NCBI RefSeq assembly: GCF_005862235.1
Contig: NZ_VCEK01000001.1
Span: 744,001 to 808,000 of the forward strand
Origin: Saccharomonospora piscinae
Lineage (GTDB): Bacteria; Actinomycetota; Actinomycetes; Mycobacteriales; Pseudonocardiaceae
Direction of reading: 5' to 3'
DNA: 64,000 nucleotides
Each line of letters opens with the position of its first letter. The first letter of the stretch is position 1. Below the pieces are notes generated by a model, which worked only from the letters and a program-made list of their open reading frames with translations, ran no database searches and was not told the DNA's origin. Below, piece by piece: positions 45,654 to 54,663 of this stretch. The translations under genes were made by a program, and so were the position numbers.

Positions 45654-46754
45654 TCACAGCACCTCGATCCGGTCGAGCCACTTGGTCTGCAGGACACCGG
45701 GGCGGTTCGGGGCGATCAGCCGGCACGGGTAGCCGTGGTCCGGCGGGAGATCGGCCCCGTCGAGCCGCAGCGCGAGCAGGGCCAGCCGGTCGCGCGCCGC
45801 GTGGGCGGACAGCTCACTGACGCTCCACAGCGAGCCGCGCTCCAGCGACACCAGCCGCACCGCGCGGCCCTCGGGAACCCCTGCCGCGCGCAGCAGGTCC
45901 GGCACGGCGACTCCGGTCCAGGTGGCGGTGGCGGTCCAGCCCTCGACACACGTGATGGGCAGGCGGGCCGTGGTCTGGGGCAGTCCCGCGAGCGCGGCCC
46001 GGGTGAAGGTTCGCGTACCGCCGGGCACCGCCACGGCGAGCCGCCAGTCCGGGTCGTCGACGCGGACGTTCGCGGCGGCGGCGGTGCGGTTCACCGGCAG
46101 GCCCGGCCCGGTCGCCCACGTCAGCGGCGTCACCGGGCGCAGCGCCTCGATCGGCGCGCCCGCCGTGGCGACGGCGGCGGTTCCGCCCGCCACGGCCGTG
46201 ACGCGCAGGAACCCGCGCCGGGACAGCAGTCCCCGCTCCGGCGGCCCGCTGTCCAGGGGCTCGCGCAGCGTCCGGCGCACGACCGGCAGCTTCACGGCGA
46301 CGTGGACGAGGACCGAGCCGATCGCCACCCAGGCCACGAGGTAGTGGACCTGCGGGAAGAAGAACCCGAAGGCGTAGTTCTGGGCCACGTTGAACAGCCC
46401 GGTGACGAGCTGGAAGAACGCCGCGCTCACGAGCACGAGAATCGAGAGCCGCTCCAGCGCGTGTCCGGCCGAGCGCACGACGGGTCGCTGGAACAGTCTC
46501 GGGTAGACACTCCACAGCTTCGCCAGCAGCAGCGGTACGGCGATCACCCCGGAGACGACGTGGATGCCCTGGGTGATCCCGTACAGATACACCGGGCGGG
46601 TTGGCCACGCGAACCAGCCCGGCGGGTGCTGCAGCAGGTGGCTCAGCAGGCCGGTCAGGAAACACAGTCCGAACGCGACCCCCAGCCACACCCCGACCCG
46701 GGAAGTGACGCGGGCGTCGTGCGCCTCGGAGCGAAACCGCGGCCGGGCACCCAT
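45654..46754 (-). CDS. Membrane-bound molybdopterin-dependent oxidoreductase
   Basis: The 366-residue protein has an N-terminal membrane part (about 18-165, four helices; HVVSGVIAVPLL and VHYLVAWVAIGSVLVHVAVK with histidines suitable for heme b), a twin-arginine-like segment SRRGFLRVTAVAGGT (about 178), and a sulfite-oxidase-fold molybdopterin domain (about 200-366). The Mo-ligand cysteine is in LPITCVEGW. The fusion of a cytochrome-like anchor with a SuoX-type domain suggests electrons pass to the membrane. ATG at 46754 overlaps the upstream stop (TGATG). Substrate unknown. Confidence 0.85.
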   Translation of the reverse strand: MGARPRFRSEAHDARVTSRVGVWLGVAFGLCFLTGLLSHLLQHPPGWFAWPTRPVYLYGITQGIHVVSGVIAVPLLLAKLWSVYPRLFQRPVVRSAGHALERLSILVLVSAAFFQLVTGLFNVAQNYAFGFFFPQVHYLVAWVAIGSVLVHVAVKLPVVRRTLREPLDSGPPERGLLSRRGFLRVTAVAGGTAAVATAGAPIEALRPVTPLTWATGPGLPVNRTAAAANVRVDDPDWRLAVAVPGGTRTFTRAALAGLPQTTARLPITCVEGWTATATWTGVAVPDLLRAAGVPEGRAVRLVSLERGSLWSVSELSAHAARDRLALLALRLDGADLPPDHGYPCRLIAPNRPGVLQTKWLDRIEVL

Positions 46755-47443
46755 CACAACACCGTGCGCGGCAGCGCACGCGCCACGGCGGCGGCGAAAC
46801 GCGAGCCCGGCGTCCGCGCCACGACGCCGTTGACGTCGTCGAGAGTGTCCACATCGGTGAGGACGGGCAGTGCGGCCAGGCGCAGGCCCCGCGTCCGGAG
46901 CGCGGCCTCGGTGCGGGCTCCGGTGTCGGGGCGCGACATCGGCACCGCCCGCAGCACCTCCGCGGCACGGGGATCGCGCAGCGCCAGGGCCCACCAGCCG
47001 CCGTCGGCGGCGGGGCCCACCACCCCGTCGGCGTCGTCGAGCCGGGACAGCGCCGTGGCGAGCAGATCCGGGGACACCTGCGGGGTGTCCATGCCGATCT
47101 GCACCACCCTCGCGCCCGGATACGCCAGTGCGACGTCCTCGTGCGCGTGAGCCAGCCGTTCGGCGAAGGTGGCACCGCGCTGCGCCACCACGTCGCAGCC
47201 GGCCAGCAGCGCCCGCACCGACTCTCCCTGCTCGGCCGAGGCGAGATCTCCCGCGAGCGCGACGAGCGTGCGAGTGCCGGGCGTGGCCAGCGCCGCGTCC
47301 AGCGTGTCCAGCAGCGCCGCGGCGGCGATCCGCGCGGCGGCCACCGAGCCAAGGGACTCGGCGAGCCGGGTCTTGGCCAGCCCCGCGACCGGCGCCTTGG
47401 CCACGACGAGCACCACCCTCGCGTGCCGTCCCGCCCCGCTCAT
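46754..47443 (-). CDS. DUF2064/TIGR04282 glycosyltransferase-like protein
   Basis: The 229-residue protein belongs to the TIGR04282 family, a nucleotidyltransferase/glycosyltransferase fold sometimes named arsenosugar biosynthesis glycosyltransferase. VVAKAPVAGLAKTRLAESLG (about 14-33) and VVQIGMDTPQVSPDLL (GxDxP metal motif) and VGPAADGGWWALAL are visible. Substrates are largely untested. The stop overlaps the molybdopterin gene, and its start overlaps the GT2 stop, so three proteins are coupled. The set is typical of Pseudonocardiaceae. Confidence 0.85.
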   Translation of the reverse strand: MSGAGRHARVVLVVAKAPVAGLAKTRLAESLGSVAAARIAAAALLDTLDAALATPGTRTLVALAGDLASAEQGESVRALLAGCDVVAQRGATFAERLAHAHEDVALAYPGARVVQIGMDTPQVSPDLLATALSRLDDADGVVGPAADGGWWALALRDPRAAEVLRAVPMSRPDTGARTEAALRTRGLRLAALPVLTDVDTLDDVNGVVARTPGSRFAAAVARALPRTVL

Positions 47444-48102
47444 CGCAGCACCCGCGACATGTCCCGCACGGCGCGCAGCGTGCCGCGCACGGTACCGGTC
47501 ACCTTGCTGCGGGTCCCGGCGTGGCGCGCGCGGTAGGTCATGGGCAGCTCCACGATCGACCATCCCGCCCCGGCGGCACGCAACAGGACCTCCAGCGGAT
47601 AGCCGAACGCCCGGTCGCGGACGCCGAGATCGAGCAGCTCCGTCCTCGGGGCCACGCGCACCGGTCCGATGTCGGTGACCGCGACGCCCCGGCGCCGCAG
47701 CAGGGCCGCGACCACCCGGTTGCCCATCCTGGCGTGCCACGGCCACACGCCGCGCCCCTCGGGTCGGCGCGCCCCGACGACGAGTGTGCCCGGTGCGACC
47801 CTGGCGACGAGCGCGGTGAGCTCACCCGGGTCGAGCGAGCCGTCGGCGTCGAGCACACACACGACGTCGGCGCTCGCGTGCTCGACTCCGGTGTGTACGG
47901 CGGCGCCGTAGCCGCGGCGCGGTTCACGCACGACCTTCGCGCCCCACGCCGCCGCTACCTCGGGCGACGAATCGGTCGAGCCGTTGTCCACGACGATGGC
48001 CCGGTAGCCCTCGGGCAGCGCTTCGAGCACGCCCGGCAGGGCCGCCGCCTCGTCGAGGCAGGGCAGGATCACGTCAACGCTGTCGATGTTCACCAGTGCC
48101 AC
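47440..48102 (-). CDS. Glycosyltransferase family 2
   Basis: The 220-residue GT-A enzyme has VILPCLDEAAALPGVLEALP (about 11-30), the acceptor region VVDNGSTDSSPEVAAAWG, and the metal DXD as CVLDADGSLDPGELTAL. No membrane anchor is present, so it works at the inner membrane face. Start is GTG 48102 or GTG 48093 (three codons later); neither has a strong ribosome-binding site. It is the first gene of the GT2 / DUF2064 / Mo-enzyme / membrane protein operon and is divergent from the GT-C-like gene. Confidence 0.88.
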   Translation of the reverse strand: MALVNIDSVDVILPCLDEAAALPGVLEALPEGYRAIVVDNGSTDSSPEVAAAWGAKVVREPRRGYGAAVHTGVEHASADVVCVLDADGSLDPGELTALVARVAPGTLVVGARRPEGRGVWPWHARMGNRVVAALLRRRGVAVTDIGPVRVAPRTELLDLGVRDRAFGYPLEVLLRAAGAGWSIVELPMTYRARHAGTRSKVTGTVRGTLRAVRDMSRVLR

Positions 48103-48172
48103 GGTAGAGCCGCCAACGGCGGGCGGCAGCCGGACGGAGGTGACGAATCTCGACCCGACGCGACGCACTAGC

Positions 48173-49540
48173 GTGACGCCGGTGACCGTGCACAACTCCG
48201 ACGAGGATGCCCCGGCGCGCACGCACCGGGCCGACCTGCTGGCCGCCGGTGCCGTCGTGGCACTGGTGCTGGCCGCGATCGCGGGCACCCTGTGGTGGAA
48301 CGACGGCAGGCAACTCGGCCCCGGGTCCTTCGGGGGCGCGCCGGCCGACTTCGGGGAGTGGCCGCTGCTCGGCTTCTTCCATCCCCACATCGGGCCGGGC
48401 ACGGTGCCCGCCGTGCTGCTGGCCGTCGCGGTCGTCGTCCTCGGCCCCGGGCTGGCCGAACGGCTGCCCTGGCGCGCGGCGCTGGCCGCCGCGTACGGAA
48501 CCGCGGTGGCGTGGACCATGGCGCTGGCGCTCGTGGACGGCTGGCGGTTCGGCTTCACGAAACGGCTGACGGGGGGCACGGAGTACCTGCACGAGGTACC
48601 GGGCATCACCGACGTCGGCGTGATGCTGCGGACCTTCGCCGACCGGATCGTGGACTTCCAGCCCGATTCGTGGACCACCCACGTGTCGGGCCACCCTCCG
48701 GGCGCGACGCTGGTGTTCGTGTGGCTGGACCGGATCGGGCTGGGCGGCGGCACGGCGGCGAGCGTGGTCTGCGTGCTCGCCGGGGCCGCCGCCGTCGTGG
48801 CGGTGCCGGTGACGCTGGCCGCGCTGGGCCACCGGGACACCGCGCGGGCCGCGCTGCCGTTTCTGGTGCTCTTCCCGGGCGCGGTGTGGGTGGGGGTGTC
48901 GGCCGACGCGCTGTTCATGGGCGTGACCGCCACCGGCGTCGCGCTGCTCGCCGTCGGTGCCACGCGCGGGCGGGTGCTGCCGTGTGTGGCCGCCGGTGTC
49001 CTGCTGGGGTTCGGCATCTTCCTGTCCTACGGGCTGGTCCTCATGGGCGCCGTCGCGCTCGCCGTGATCGTCGTGACCAGGAACTGGCGGGCCCTGGGCT
49101 CGGCCGTCGTGGGGGCGCTGGCCGTCACCGGGGCGTTCGCCGCCGCCGGGTTCTGGTGGTTCGACGGATACGGCAACGTCGTGATCCGGTACTACCAGGG
49201 CATCGCCGCCGACCGGCCGTTCGAGTTCTGGGTGTGGGCCAACCTCGCGTGCTTGGCGCTGGCCACCGGCCCGGTCGTGGGACCCGGGCTGCGCAGGGCC
49301 GCGCTCGCGTGGCGGCGGGTGCCCGGCCTGGTCGCGGTGGTGGCCGGAGCGGCCGTCGCGGTCGCCGCCGCCGACCTGTCGGGGATGTCGAAGGCCGAGG
49401 TCGAACGCATCTGGCTCCCGTTCGCGATCTGGCTGGTCGCGGCGGCCGCCCTGGTGCCGGTCCGGGCGCGGCGGTGGTGGTTGCTCGCGCAGGCGGCCAC
49501 CGCGCTGGCCGTGAACCACCTCATGCTCACCAACTGGTGA
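48173..49540 (+). CDS. Multi-helix membrane protein, GT-C-like (455 aa)
   Basis: The 455-residue protein has about 11 hydrophobic helices and a long loop near residues 145-190 (WTTHVSGHPPGATLVFVWLD) with an H-P-P-G turn, a pattern seen in polyprenol-sugar GT-C glycosyltransferases. An acidic residue before the loop could be catalytic, but the DD/DE motif is not clear. It is divergent from the GT2 gene and convergent with the SDR gene, so the cluster may assemble a surface glycan. Start is not certain (GTG 48173, 48182 or 48188). Confidence 0.7.
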   Translation: MTPVTVHNSDEDAPARTHRADLLAAGAVVALVLAAIAGTLWWNDGRQLGPGSFGGAPADFGEWPLLGFFHPHIGPGTVPAVLLAVAVVVLGPGLAERLPWRAALAAAYGTAVAWTMALALVDGWRFGFTKRLTGGTEYLHEVPGITDVGVMLRTFADRIVDFQPDSWTTHVSGHPPGATLVFVWLDRIGLGGGTAASVVCVLAGAAAVVAVPVTLAALGHRDTARAALPFLVLFPGAVWVGVSADALFMGVTATGVALLAVGATRGRVLPCVAAGVLLGFGIFLSYGLVLMGAVALAVIVVTRNWRALGSAVVGALAVTGAFAAAGFWWFDGYGNVVIRYYQGIAADRPFEFWVWANLACLALATGPVVGPGLRRAALAWRRVPGLVAVVAGAAVAVAAADLSGMSKAEVERIWLPFAIWLVAAAALVPVRARRWWLLAQAATALAVNHLMLTNW

Positions 49541-49550
49541 GCCCGTGACG

Positions 49551-50615
49551 CTACGCGGAAGCGACCGGCGCCCGTAGCGGGTCGGTCGCGAAGGCGGCCA
49601 CCCCGTCGGCGAAGGGCACCTCCGCCGAGAACCCGAGCAGCTCCCGCGCCCGCGCCGGGTCGGCCACCACGTGCCGCACGTCGGCAGGCCGGGCGCCACC
49701 GACGACCTTCGGCGACGGCCCTCCGGTCGCCCGCGCGAGTTCGGTGGCGAGCTCACCGACCGTGTGCGGCTCGCCCGAGCAGACGTTGACCGGCGTCAGC
49801 TCGCCCTCGGCACCGGCCCGCTCCACGGCCAGCACGTTGGCCAGCGCGACGTCGCGGACGTGAACGAAGTCGCGGCACTGCGCGCCATCCTCCAGCACCG
49901 TGGGGGCCAGGCCGTTCTCCAGGGCCGAGCGGAACAGCGACGCCACCCCGGCGTAGGGGGTGTCGCGCGGCATCCTCGGCCCGTACACGTTGTGGTAACG
50001 CAGTGCCCACACGTGCCCGCCGGTCTGCCTGGCCCACGCGGCGGCCAGGTGCTCCTGGGCGACCTTCGTGGCGGCGTAGGTGCTGCGCGGGTCCACGGGC
50101 GCGTCCTCGGGGACATGCCGCCACCGCAGCGGCGCGCCACACAGCGGACATGGCGGCTCGTAGCGGCCCGCGTCGAGCTCCGCCCGCGTCCGGGCGCCGG
50201 GGCGGACCTCGCCGTGGACCTCGCACGCGTACCGGCCCTCGCCGTAGACCACCATCGACGACGCGAGCACGAGCCGCCGCACCCCGGCCGCGTGCAGGGC
50301 GGCCAGCAACACCGCCGTGCCGTGGTCGTTGTGGCTCGCGTACAGCGGCGCGTCGGAGGGGTCGAGCCCGTGGCCCACGACGGCGGCCTGGTGACACACG
50401 ACGTCGACCCCGGTCAGCAGCTCGCCCAGCAGGCCCGCGTCCCGGACGTCCCCGCGCACGAGTTGGTGCCCGCTGACCCAGTCCGGCGCCCCGGCACCGC
50501 CGTGGGCGGTGTCCAGCAGTGCGTCCAGCAGGAGCACCTCGTGGCCTCGGGCGGTCAGCTGGTCGGCGACGTGGGAGCCGACGAACCCGGCCCCACCGGT
50601 GATCAACACTCGCAT
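49551..50615 (-). CDS. NAD-dependent epimerase/dehydratase with Cys4-like insert
   Basis: The 354-residue SDR has a Rossmann start (ITGGAGFVGSHVADQL), catalytic YxxxK (STYAATKVAQEH) and serine region LASSMVVYGEGRY. An insertion near residue 155 (EPPCPLCGAPLRWRHVPED) contains a Cys-x2-Cys pair that may bind zinc or form a loop. Such inserts occur in UDP-sugar epimerases of actinobacteria. It probably makes a modified NDP-sugar for the GT2 and GT-C-like proteins. Start ATG 50615 is natural; the SARP gene lies 168 bases away on the other strand. Confidence 0.88.
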   Translation of the reverse strand: MRVLITGGAGFVGSHVADQLTARGHEVLLLDALLDTAHGGAGAPDWVSGHQLVRGDVRDAGLLGELLTGVDVVCHQAAVVGHGLDPSDAPLYASHNDHGTAVLLAALHAAGVRRLVLASSMVVYGEGRYACEVHGEVRPGARTRAELDAGRYEPPCPLCGAPLRWRHVPEDAPVDPRSTYAATKVAQEHLAAAWARQTGGHVWALRYHNVYGPRMPRDTPYAGVASLFRSALENGLAPTVLEDGAQCRDFVHVRDVALANVLAVERAGAEGELTPVNVCSGEPHTVGELATELARATGGPSPKVVGGARPADVRHVVADPARARELLGFSAEVPFADGVAAFATDPLRAPVASA

Positions 50616-50782
50616 GCGACCACGGTAGGGCGCCGCGTCGGCGCGCGCGCGGCGACGCGCCCCGCCCGCGCCGTATGGCGCGACTGTGGGGATCGTGTGG
50701 CCGCGCCCGTCAGGCTGGCGACAGCGGCCGGGACACGGTCGCCAGGCAGCCAGCCTGCCGAAGGAGAGGTCAAGGAGTGGTC

Positions 50783-51529
50783 ATGGAGTTCCGCCTGCTG
50801 GGGGCGGTGCGCGCGGAGGTACCGGCCCGCACGCTGGTCGTGACGTCCGGGCGGGCGCGGGCGTTGCTGGCGGCGCTGTCTTGGCGACCGCGCGAGTTCG
50901 TCGCCGACGACCTGCTGATCGATCGCATCTGGGGCGGATCGGTACCCGGCGATCCCCGGGACGCGCTGTACACGGCGGCGAAGCGGTTGCGCCGGGTGCT
51001 GCGGGCGCACTCCCCCGTCGGCTGGGTCGTGCGGCAGCGCGGCGGGTACCTGCTCGACGCCGACCCGCAGCGCATCGACGTGCATCGGTTCCGGGCGCTG
51101 GTCACCCGAGCCGGGGCCGCCCCCGACCGCGCCGCGGCCGGGCACTATGACGAGGCGATGCGGCTGTGGGCTCCGGTCCCGCTGGCGGATGTCGAGGGTG
51201 TGTGGGCGGAGCGCGTGCGCCGGGCGCTGAGCGCGGAGTGGCTGGCCGCGCGGGTCGCGGGCATCGAGGTGGAGCTCCGCCTCGGCAGGCACGCACAGCT
51301 GATTCCCGCGCTGCGCGAGCTGGCCTGGGATCATCCGCTGGACGAGCGCATCACCGCCCTGCTCATGCGCGCGCTCTACCACGACGGTCGTCGCGCGGAG
51401 GCGCTGGACACCTACCTACGCAGCAGGCGGACGCTGGTGGAGGCCGTGGGCGACGAACCGGGCCCGTTGCTGCGCCGCGTCCACGCCGACATTCTCCAGT
51501 CCGCACCGGAACCGGTCGCGCCGCGCTGA
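50783..51529 (+). CDS. Small SARP-type regulator (BTAD domain, 248 aa)
   Basis: The 248-residue protein has a winged helix of OmpR/SARP type (about 1-95; GRARALLAALSWRPREFVADD, RIWGG) and a bacterial transcriptional activation domain (about 100-245; RYDEAM... ADVEGVWAERVRRALSAEWL). It lacks the ATPase and TPR parts of AfsR. SARPs activate biosynthetic or cell-envelope genes. ATG at 50783 has AAGGAG upstream; an earlier frame opening at 50675 lacks protein-like sequence. Divergent from the SDR gene, it may switch on that cluster. Confidence 0.85.
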   Translation: MEFRLLGAVRAEVPARTLVVTSGRARALLAALSWRPREFVADDLLIDRIWGGSVPGDPRDALYTAAKRLRRVLRAHSPVGWVVRQRGGYLLDADPQRIDVHRFRALVTRAGAAPDRAAAGHYDEAMRLWAPVPLADVEGVWAERVRRALSAEWLAARVAGIEVELRLGRHAQLIPALRELAWDHPLDERITALLMRALYHDGRRAEALDTYLRSRRTLVEAVGDEPGPLLRRVHADILQSAPEPVAPR

Positions 51530-52438
51530 TCACACGGCGGCCAGCCGCCACCGCACGACGTGGGTGGCGCCGGGTGCGAGCCGGACCACGTCCCGGCCGC
51601 TGTTGAAGGCGTCCGGCGGACACGTCATCGGTTCCACCGCCAGCCCGGTGCGGTCCAGGACCGGCTCGGGGCGGTCGGCGGTGTGGACCTGCACCCACGG
51701 GCACATCGAATCCCACCGCAGGCGCACGCCGTGGCCGTCGGCGGCGAGCACCACGGCTTCGGCCGTGGTCCCGGCGCCGAACTCCACGCCGCCGAAAGCG
51801 TGGTCCACCTTCAGCGGGCCGATCGGGTGGCCGTCCCGGAAGTCGAACGGGGAACCGGCCACCTCCCGCTGCCCGGTGGGCAGCAGCCGGTGCGGGTCCA
51901 CGTCCAGCACGCGCGAGGCGGGCAGGCGCAGCGTCCAGTCGTTCACCCGGCCCGCGCCCCCGACCAGGTACGGGTGGATCGAGCAGCCGTACGGCGCCAC
52001 CCCGGTGAGCGTGTTCTCGGCCGACACGCTCACGGTCAACCCCGCCTCGGTCAGCTCGTAGGTCGTCACCAGCCGCAGCCGGAACGGGTAGCCGGGCGTG
52101 GGCCACAGCGTGTGCTCCAGCTTCAGGCTCGACCGCGAGTGGCCCACCGGCCGCCACGCCGCCCAGCAGACAAGGCCGTGCAGCGCGGTGGCCCGCTCCG
52201 GTTCGGTGAGGGGAAGCTGCAACACCGTCTCGCCGTGCGGGTGCCGCCCGTCGGCGATGCGGTTGGGCCACGGTGCCAGCACCGCGCCCGAGTAGACCGG
52301 CCTGACCTCGTCCTCGGCGAAAGCCCGGACCAGGGCACGGCCGTCGTGGGTCAGCGTCCGCAGCGCGGCACCCACCTCCGTGACGGTCGCGCGGTAACCG
52401 GCGGCGCGGAGGACGAACTGCTCGCCCGACGGGCTCAT
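51530..52438 (-). CDS. Aldose 1-epimerase family protein
   Basis: The 302-residue mutarotase interconverts sugar anomers. Visible are PWPNRIADGRHPHG (substrate arginine), GCSIHPYLVGGAGRVND (catalytic histidine) and WDSMCPWVQVHTADRPEP. The length fits galactose mutarotase-like proteins. The start ATG 52438 has AAGGGA upstream; the longer frame from 52483 would overlap the dehydrogenase. It is the last gene of the leftward SMP-30 - dehydrogenase - mutarotase operon, abutting the SARP gene. Confidence 0.9.
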   Translation of the reverse strand: MSPSGEQFVLRAAGYRATVTEVGAALRTLTHDGRALVRAFAEDEVRPVYSGAVLAPWPNRIADGRHPHGETVLQLPLTEPERATALHGLVCWAAWRPVGHSRSSLKLEHTLWPTPGYPFRLRLVTTYELTEAGLTVSVSAENTLTGVAPYGCSIHPYLVGGAGRVNDWTLRLPASRVLDVDPHRLLPTGQREVAGSPFDFRDGHPIGPLKVDHAFGGVEFGAGTTAEAVVLAADGHGVRLRWDSMCPWVQVHTADRPEPVLDRTGLAVEPMTCPPDAFNSGRDVVRLAPGATHVVRWRLAAV

Positions 52439-52475
52439 CGGCGCTGTCCCTTCCCTTCCTCGTGCCCGCGACGTG

Positions 52476-53492
52476 TCAGGCACGCAGCAGGACCTTCACC
52501 ACGGCGGGATCGCGCCGGGCGACCAGGCGCAGGGCCTCCCGCGCCTCGGCCAGCGCGAACTCGTGGGTCACGATCAGCGCCGGGTCGAGAGTGCCCGCGG
52601 TGAAGGCCCGCACCGCGTGGACCCACGCCCTCGGCGGGGCGCCGAACACGGGATACACGGCGATCTGGCCGGTGACCAGCTCCCGCGTGGTGAGGTGGTC
52701 GTCCTCGCCGGGGATACCGGTGAGCACGACCCGCCCGCCCCGCCGCACCAGGCGCACCGCGCTCGCGGCCGTGCCCGCCGCGCCCGCCGCCTCGACGACG
52801 ACGTCGAAGTGCCGGGTCAGTGCCTCCGCATCGTCCGGGGTCACGAGCGCGCTCGCTCCACATGCGACGGCCAGCCCGGTCCGGGCCGTCGCGGGATGGA
52901 CCACGACCAGTTCGGCCGGGCCGTGTGCCCGCAGCAACTGGGTGGCGAGCAGGCCGAGCGTGCCACCGCCCACGACAGCCACCCGCTCGCCCGGTAACAC
53001 CCCCGCGCGCAGGCACGCCTCCGCCACGCAGGCCGCGGGCTCCAGTCCCGCGGCGGCACGCAGGTCCGCGCCCTCGGGCAGCACGTGCAGCAGCCGGGCA
53101 GGCACCCGCAACCACTCCGCCCACGCGCCGTCCCGGGTGAAGCCGGTCTCGTCGTAGGGACCGTGGCAGACCGTGGGTTCTCCCCCTCGGCACGCCGGGC
53201 ACACCTGGCACGACCGGAAGCCCTCCCCCACCACCGGGCTGCCCACCAGCGACACGGGCACGCCGACCCCGACGGCCTCCACCGTGCCCGCCCACTCGTG
53301 CCCCGGCACCACCGGATACCGCGCGAAGGCCGCGGGCCGCGTGCCCGCGAACAGTTCCACGTCCGAGCCGCAGATCCCGCTGTAGGCCACGCGCACCAGC
53401 GCCTCGCCGGACTCCGGCGCGGTACGGGCGGCGGAGAACACCGTCAGGCGTCCCGGTTCGTCGATCCGGACGGCCGGGCTCATCGCGCTCAT
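52476..53492 (-). CDS. Zinc-dependent sugar/polyol dehydrogenase (MDR family)
   Basis: The 338-residue MDR enzyme has the catalytic zinc site (CGSDVELF, GHEWAGTVE) and a second, structural zinc site with four cysteines (CQVCPACRGGEPTVC). The nucleotide-binding loop is VAVVGGGTLGLLATQL. It resembles galactitol/sorbitol and L-threonine-type dehydrogenases. Substrate is open; the neighbours suggest an aldose oxidised to a lactone. ATG at 53492 has GAGGGAGAG upstream. It lies between the SMP-30 lactonase and the mutarotase with gaps of about 33 and 37 bases. Confidence 0.88.
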   Translation of the reverse strand: MSAMSPAVRIDEPGRLTVFSAARTAPESGEALVRVAYSGICGSDVELFAGTRPAAFARYPVVPGHEWAGTVEAVGVGVPVSLVGSPVVGEGFRSCQVCPACRGGEPTVCHGPYDETGFTRDGAWAEWLRVPARLLHVLPEGADLRAAAGLEPAACVAEACLRAGVLPGERVAVVGGGTLGLLATQLLRAHGPAELVVVHPATARTGLAVACGASALVTPDDAEALTRHFDVVVEAAGAAGTAASAVRLVRRGGRVVLTGIPGEDDHLTTRELVTGQIAVYPVFGAPPRAWVHAVRAFTAGTLDPALIVTHEFALAEAREALRLVARRDPAVVKVLLRA

Positions 53493-53525
53493 CTGCTCTC
53501 CCTCGGCTGCGGTGACGCGGCGCGC

Positions 53526-54392
53526 TCAGCCCGCGAACGGTGTGGTGGGCAGGCCCGAGACACCGGGGCGGCAACGGAACAGCGCACCGGCGGCGGGCTC
53601 CTCCGTTGCCGCCGTGCCCGACAGCCCCTGCCGGGACGTGGTGACGTACAGATCGGTCAGGTCGTCACCCCCGAAGGCACACGCGCTCACCCGCGTGGCG
53701 GCGACCTCCACCACCTCGTCGAGCCGCCCGTCGGGCGTGTAGCGGTGGACGGCACCGCCTCCCCACAGCGCCACCCACAGCCCGCCCTCCGCGTCGAGGG
53801 TCATGCCGTCGGGCATACCCCGCTCCGGCGGGATCTCCACCACGGTGCGCGGCCGGGAGAACCGGCCGCTGTCGCCGTCGAAGTCGTAGGCGGCGACCCG
53901 CTGGGTGGGCGAGTCCACGTAGTACACGGTCGCACCGTCCGCGCTCCACCCGATGCCGTTGGAGATCGTCACCCCGGTGAGTACCGGGTGGACGGTGCCG
54001 TCGGCGTCCAGCCGGTAGAGCGCACCCCGGCCGGGGGCGGCGTCGTAGGCCATCGACCCGCAGTAGAACCGGCCCTGCGGGTCGCAGCCACCGTCGTTCA
54101 TGCGCACCCCGGGGTCGTCCCAGACGGCGGGCAGGATCGTCACCGCTCCGGTGTCCGGTTCCACGAGCGCGAACCCCCGCTCGACCGCGACGACGAGGCC
54201 GCCGCCCCGCCTCGGCCGCAGTGCCGCCGCCACCGTCGAGACGGCACGGCGTGACACCGGGCCGCCGGGCCGGTGGGCGAGCACGTCCCCCCGCAACAGG
54301 TCCACGAACCGCAGCAGCCCGGCGCCGGTATCCCAGACGGGCCCCTCGCCGTGGTGGGTGCAGACTTCGGTGACCTGCTCCGCCCTCGGCAT
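53526..54392 (-). CDS. SMP-30/gluconolactonase-type lactonase
   Basis: The 288-residue six-bladed propeller has the SMP-30 metal residues: Glu in HHGEGPVWD, Asn in MNDGGCDPQGRFYCG, Asn-Gly in ISNGIGWS and Asp in YYVDSPTQRV. It hydrolyses sugar lactones. It is the first gene of the leftward operon and its start is 93 bases from LacI operator A. The set lactonase + dehydrogenase + mutarotase fits an oxidative sugar route; the next dehydratase is not in the window. Confidence 0.9.
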   Translation of the reverse strand: MPRAEQVTEVCTHHGEGPVWDTGAGLLRFVDLLRGDVLAHRPGGPVSRRAVSTVAAALRPRRGGGLVVAVERGFALVEPDTGAVTILPAVWDDPGVRMNDGGCDPQGRFYCGSMAYDAAPGRGALYRLDADGTVHPVLTGVTISNGIGWSADGATVYYVDSPTQRVAAYDFDGDSGRFSRPRTVVEIPPERGMPDGMTLDAEGGLWVALWGGGAVHRYTPDGRLDEVVEVAATRVSACAFGGDDLTDLYVTTSRQGLSGTAATEEPAAGALFRCRPGVSGLPTTPFAG

Positions 54393-54484
54393 CAGCGACG
54401 CTCGGACGGGCCGGGGCGCGGCGGCGCGAACGCGGTCATGGGGTGCGGCCTCCCTGGGGCGACGAGCACAGCAGGACCGCCTCA

Positions 54485-54500
54485 GTGTTAGCGCTCACAT
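54485..54500 (-). promoter_or_regulatory. LacI operator A
   Basis: GTGTTAGCGCTCACAT, a near-palindrome, lies 93 bases before the SMP-30 start. The core GTTAGCGCTCAC recurs in operators B, C and D. Confidence 0.7.
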
Positions 54501-54562
54501 CGGGCTCGTCAAGGATTTCACCGACTTTTCACGGGCACACGGCCGCAGATAACAAGGCTCAC

Positions 54563-54576
54563 ATGTTATCGCTCAC
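54563..54576. promoter_or_regulatory. LacI operator B
   Basis: ATGTTATCGCTCAC carries the same core with one change (T for G) and lies in the divergent region, 88 bases before the lacI start and about 171 bases from the SMP-30 start. It and operator A could loop. Confidence 0.65.
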
Positions 54577-54663
54577 CCTACCGGGTGGGACCGTCCCCTC
54601 ACCCGGGCCGCGGCCGGTCGCGCCGGTACGGTCGAGGCCGAACCCACCCAGCCGGAGGTAGTC

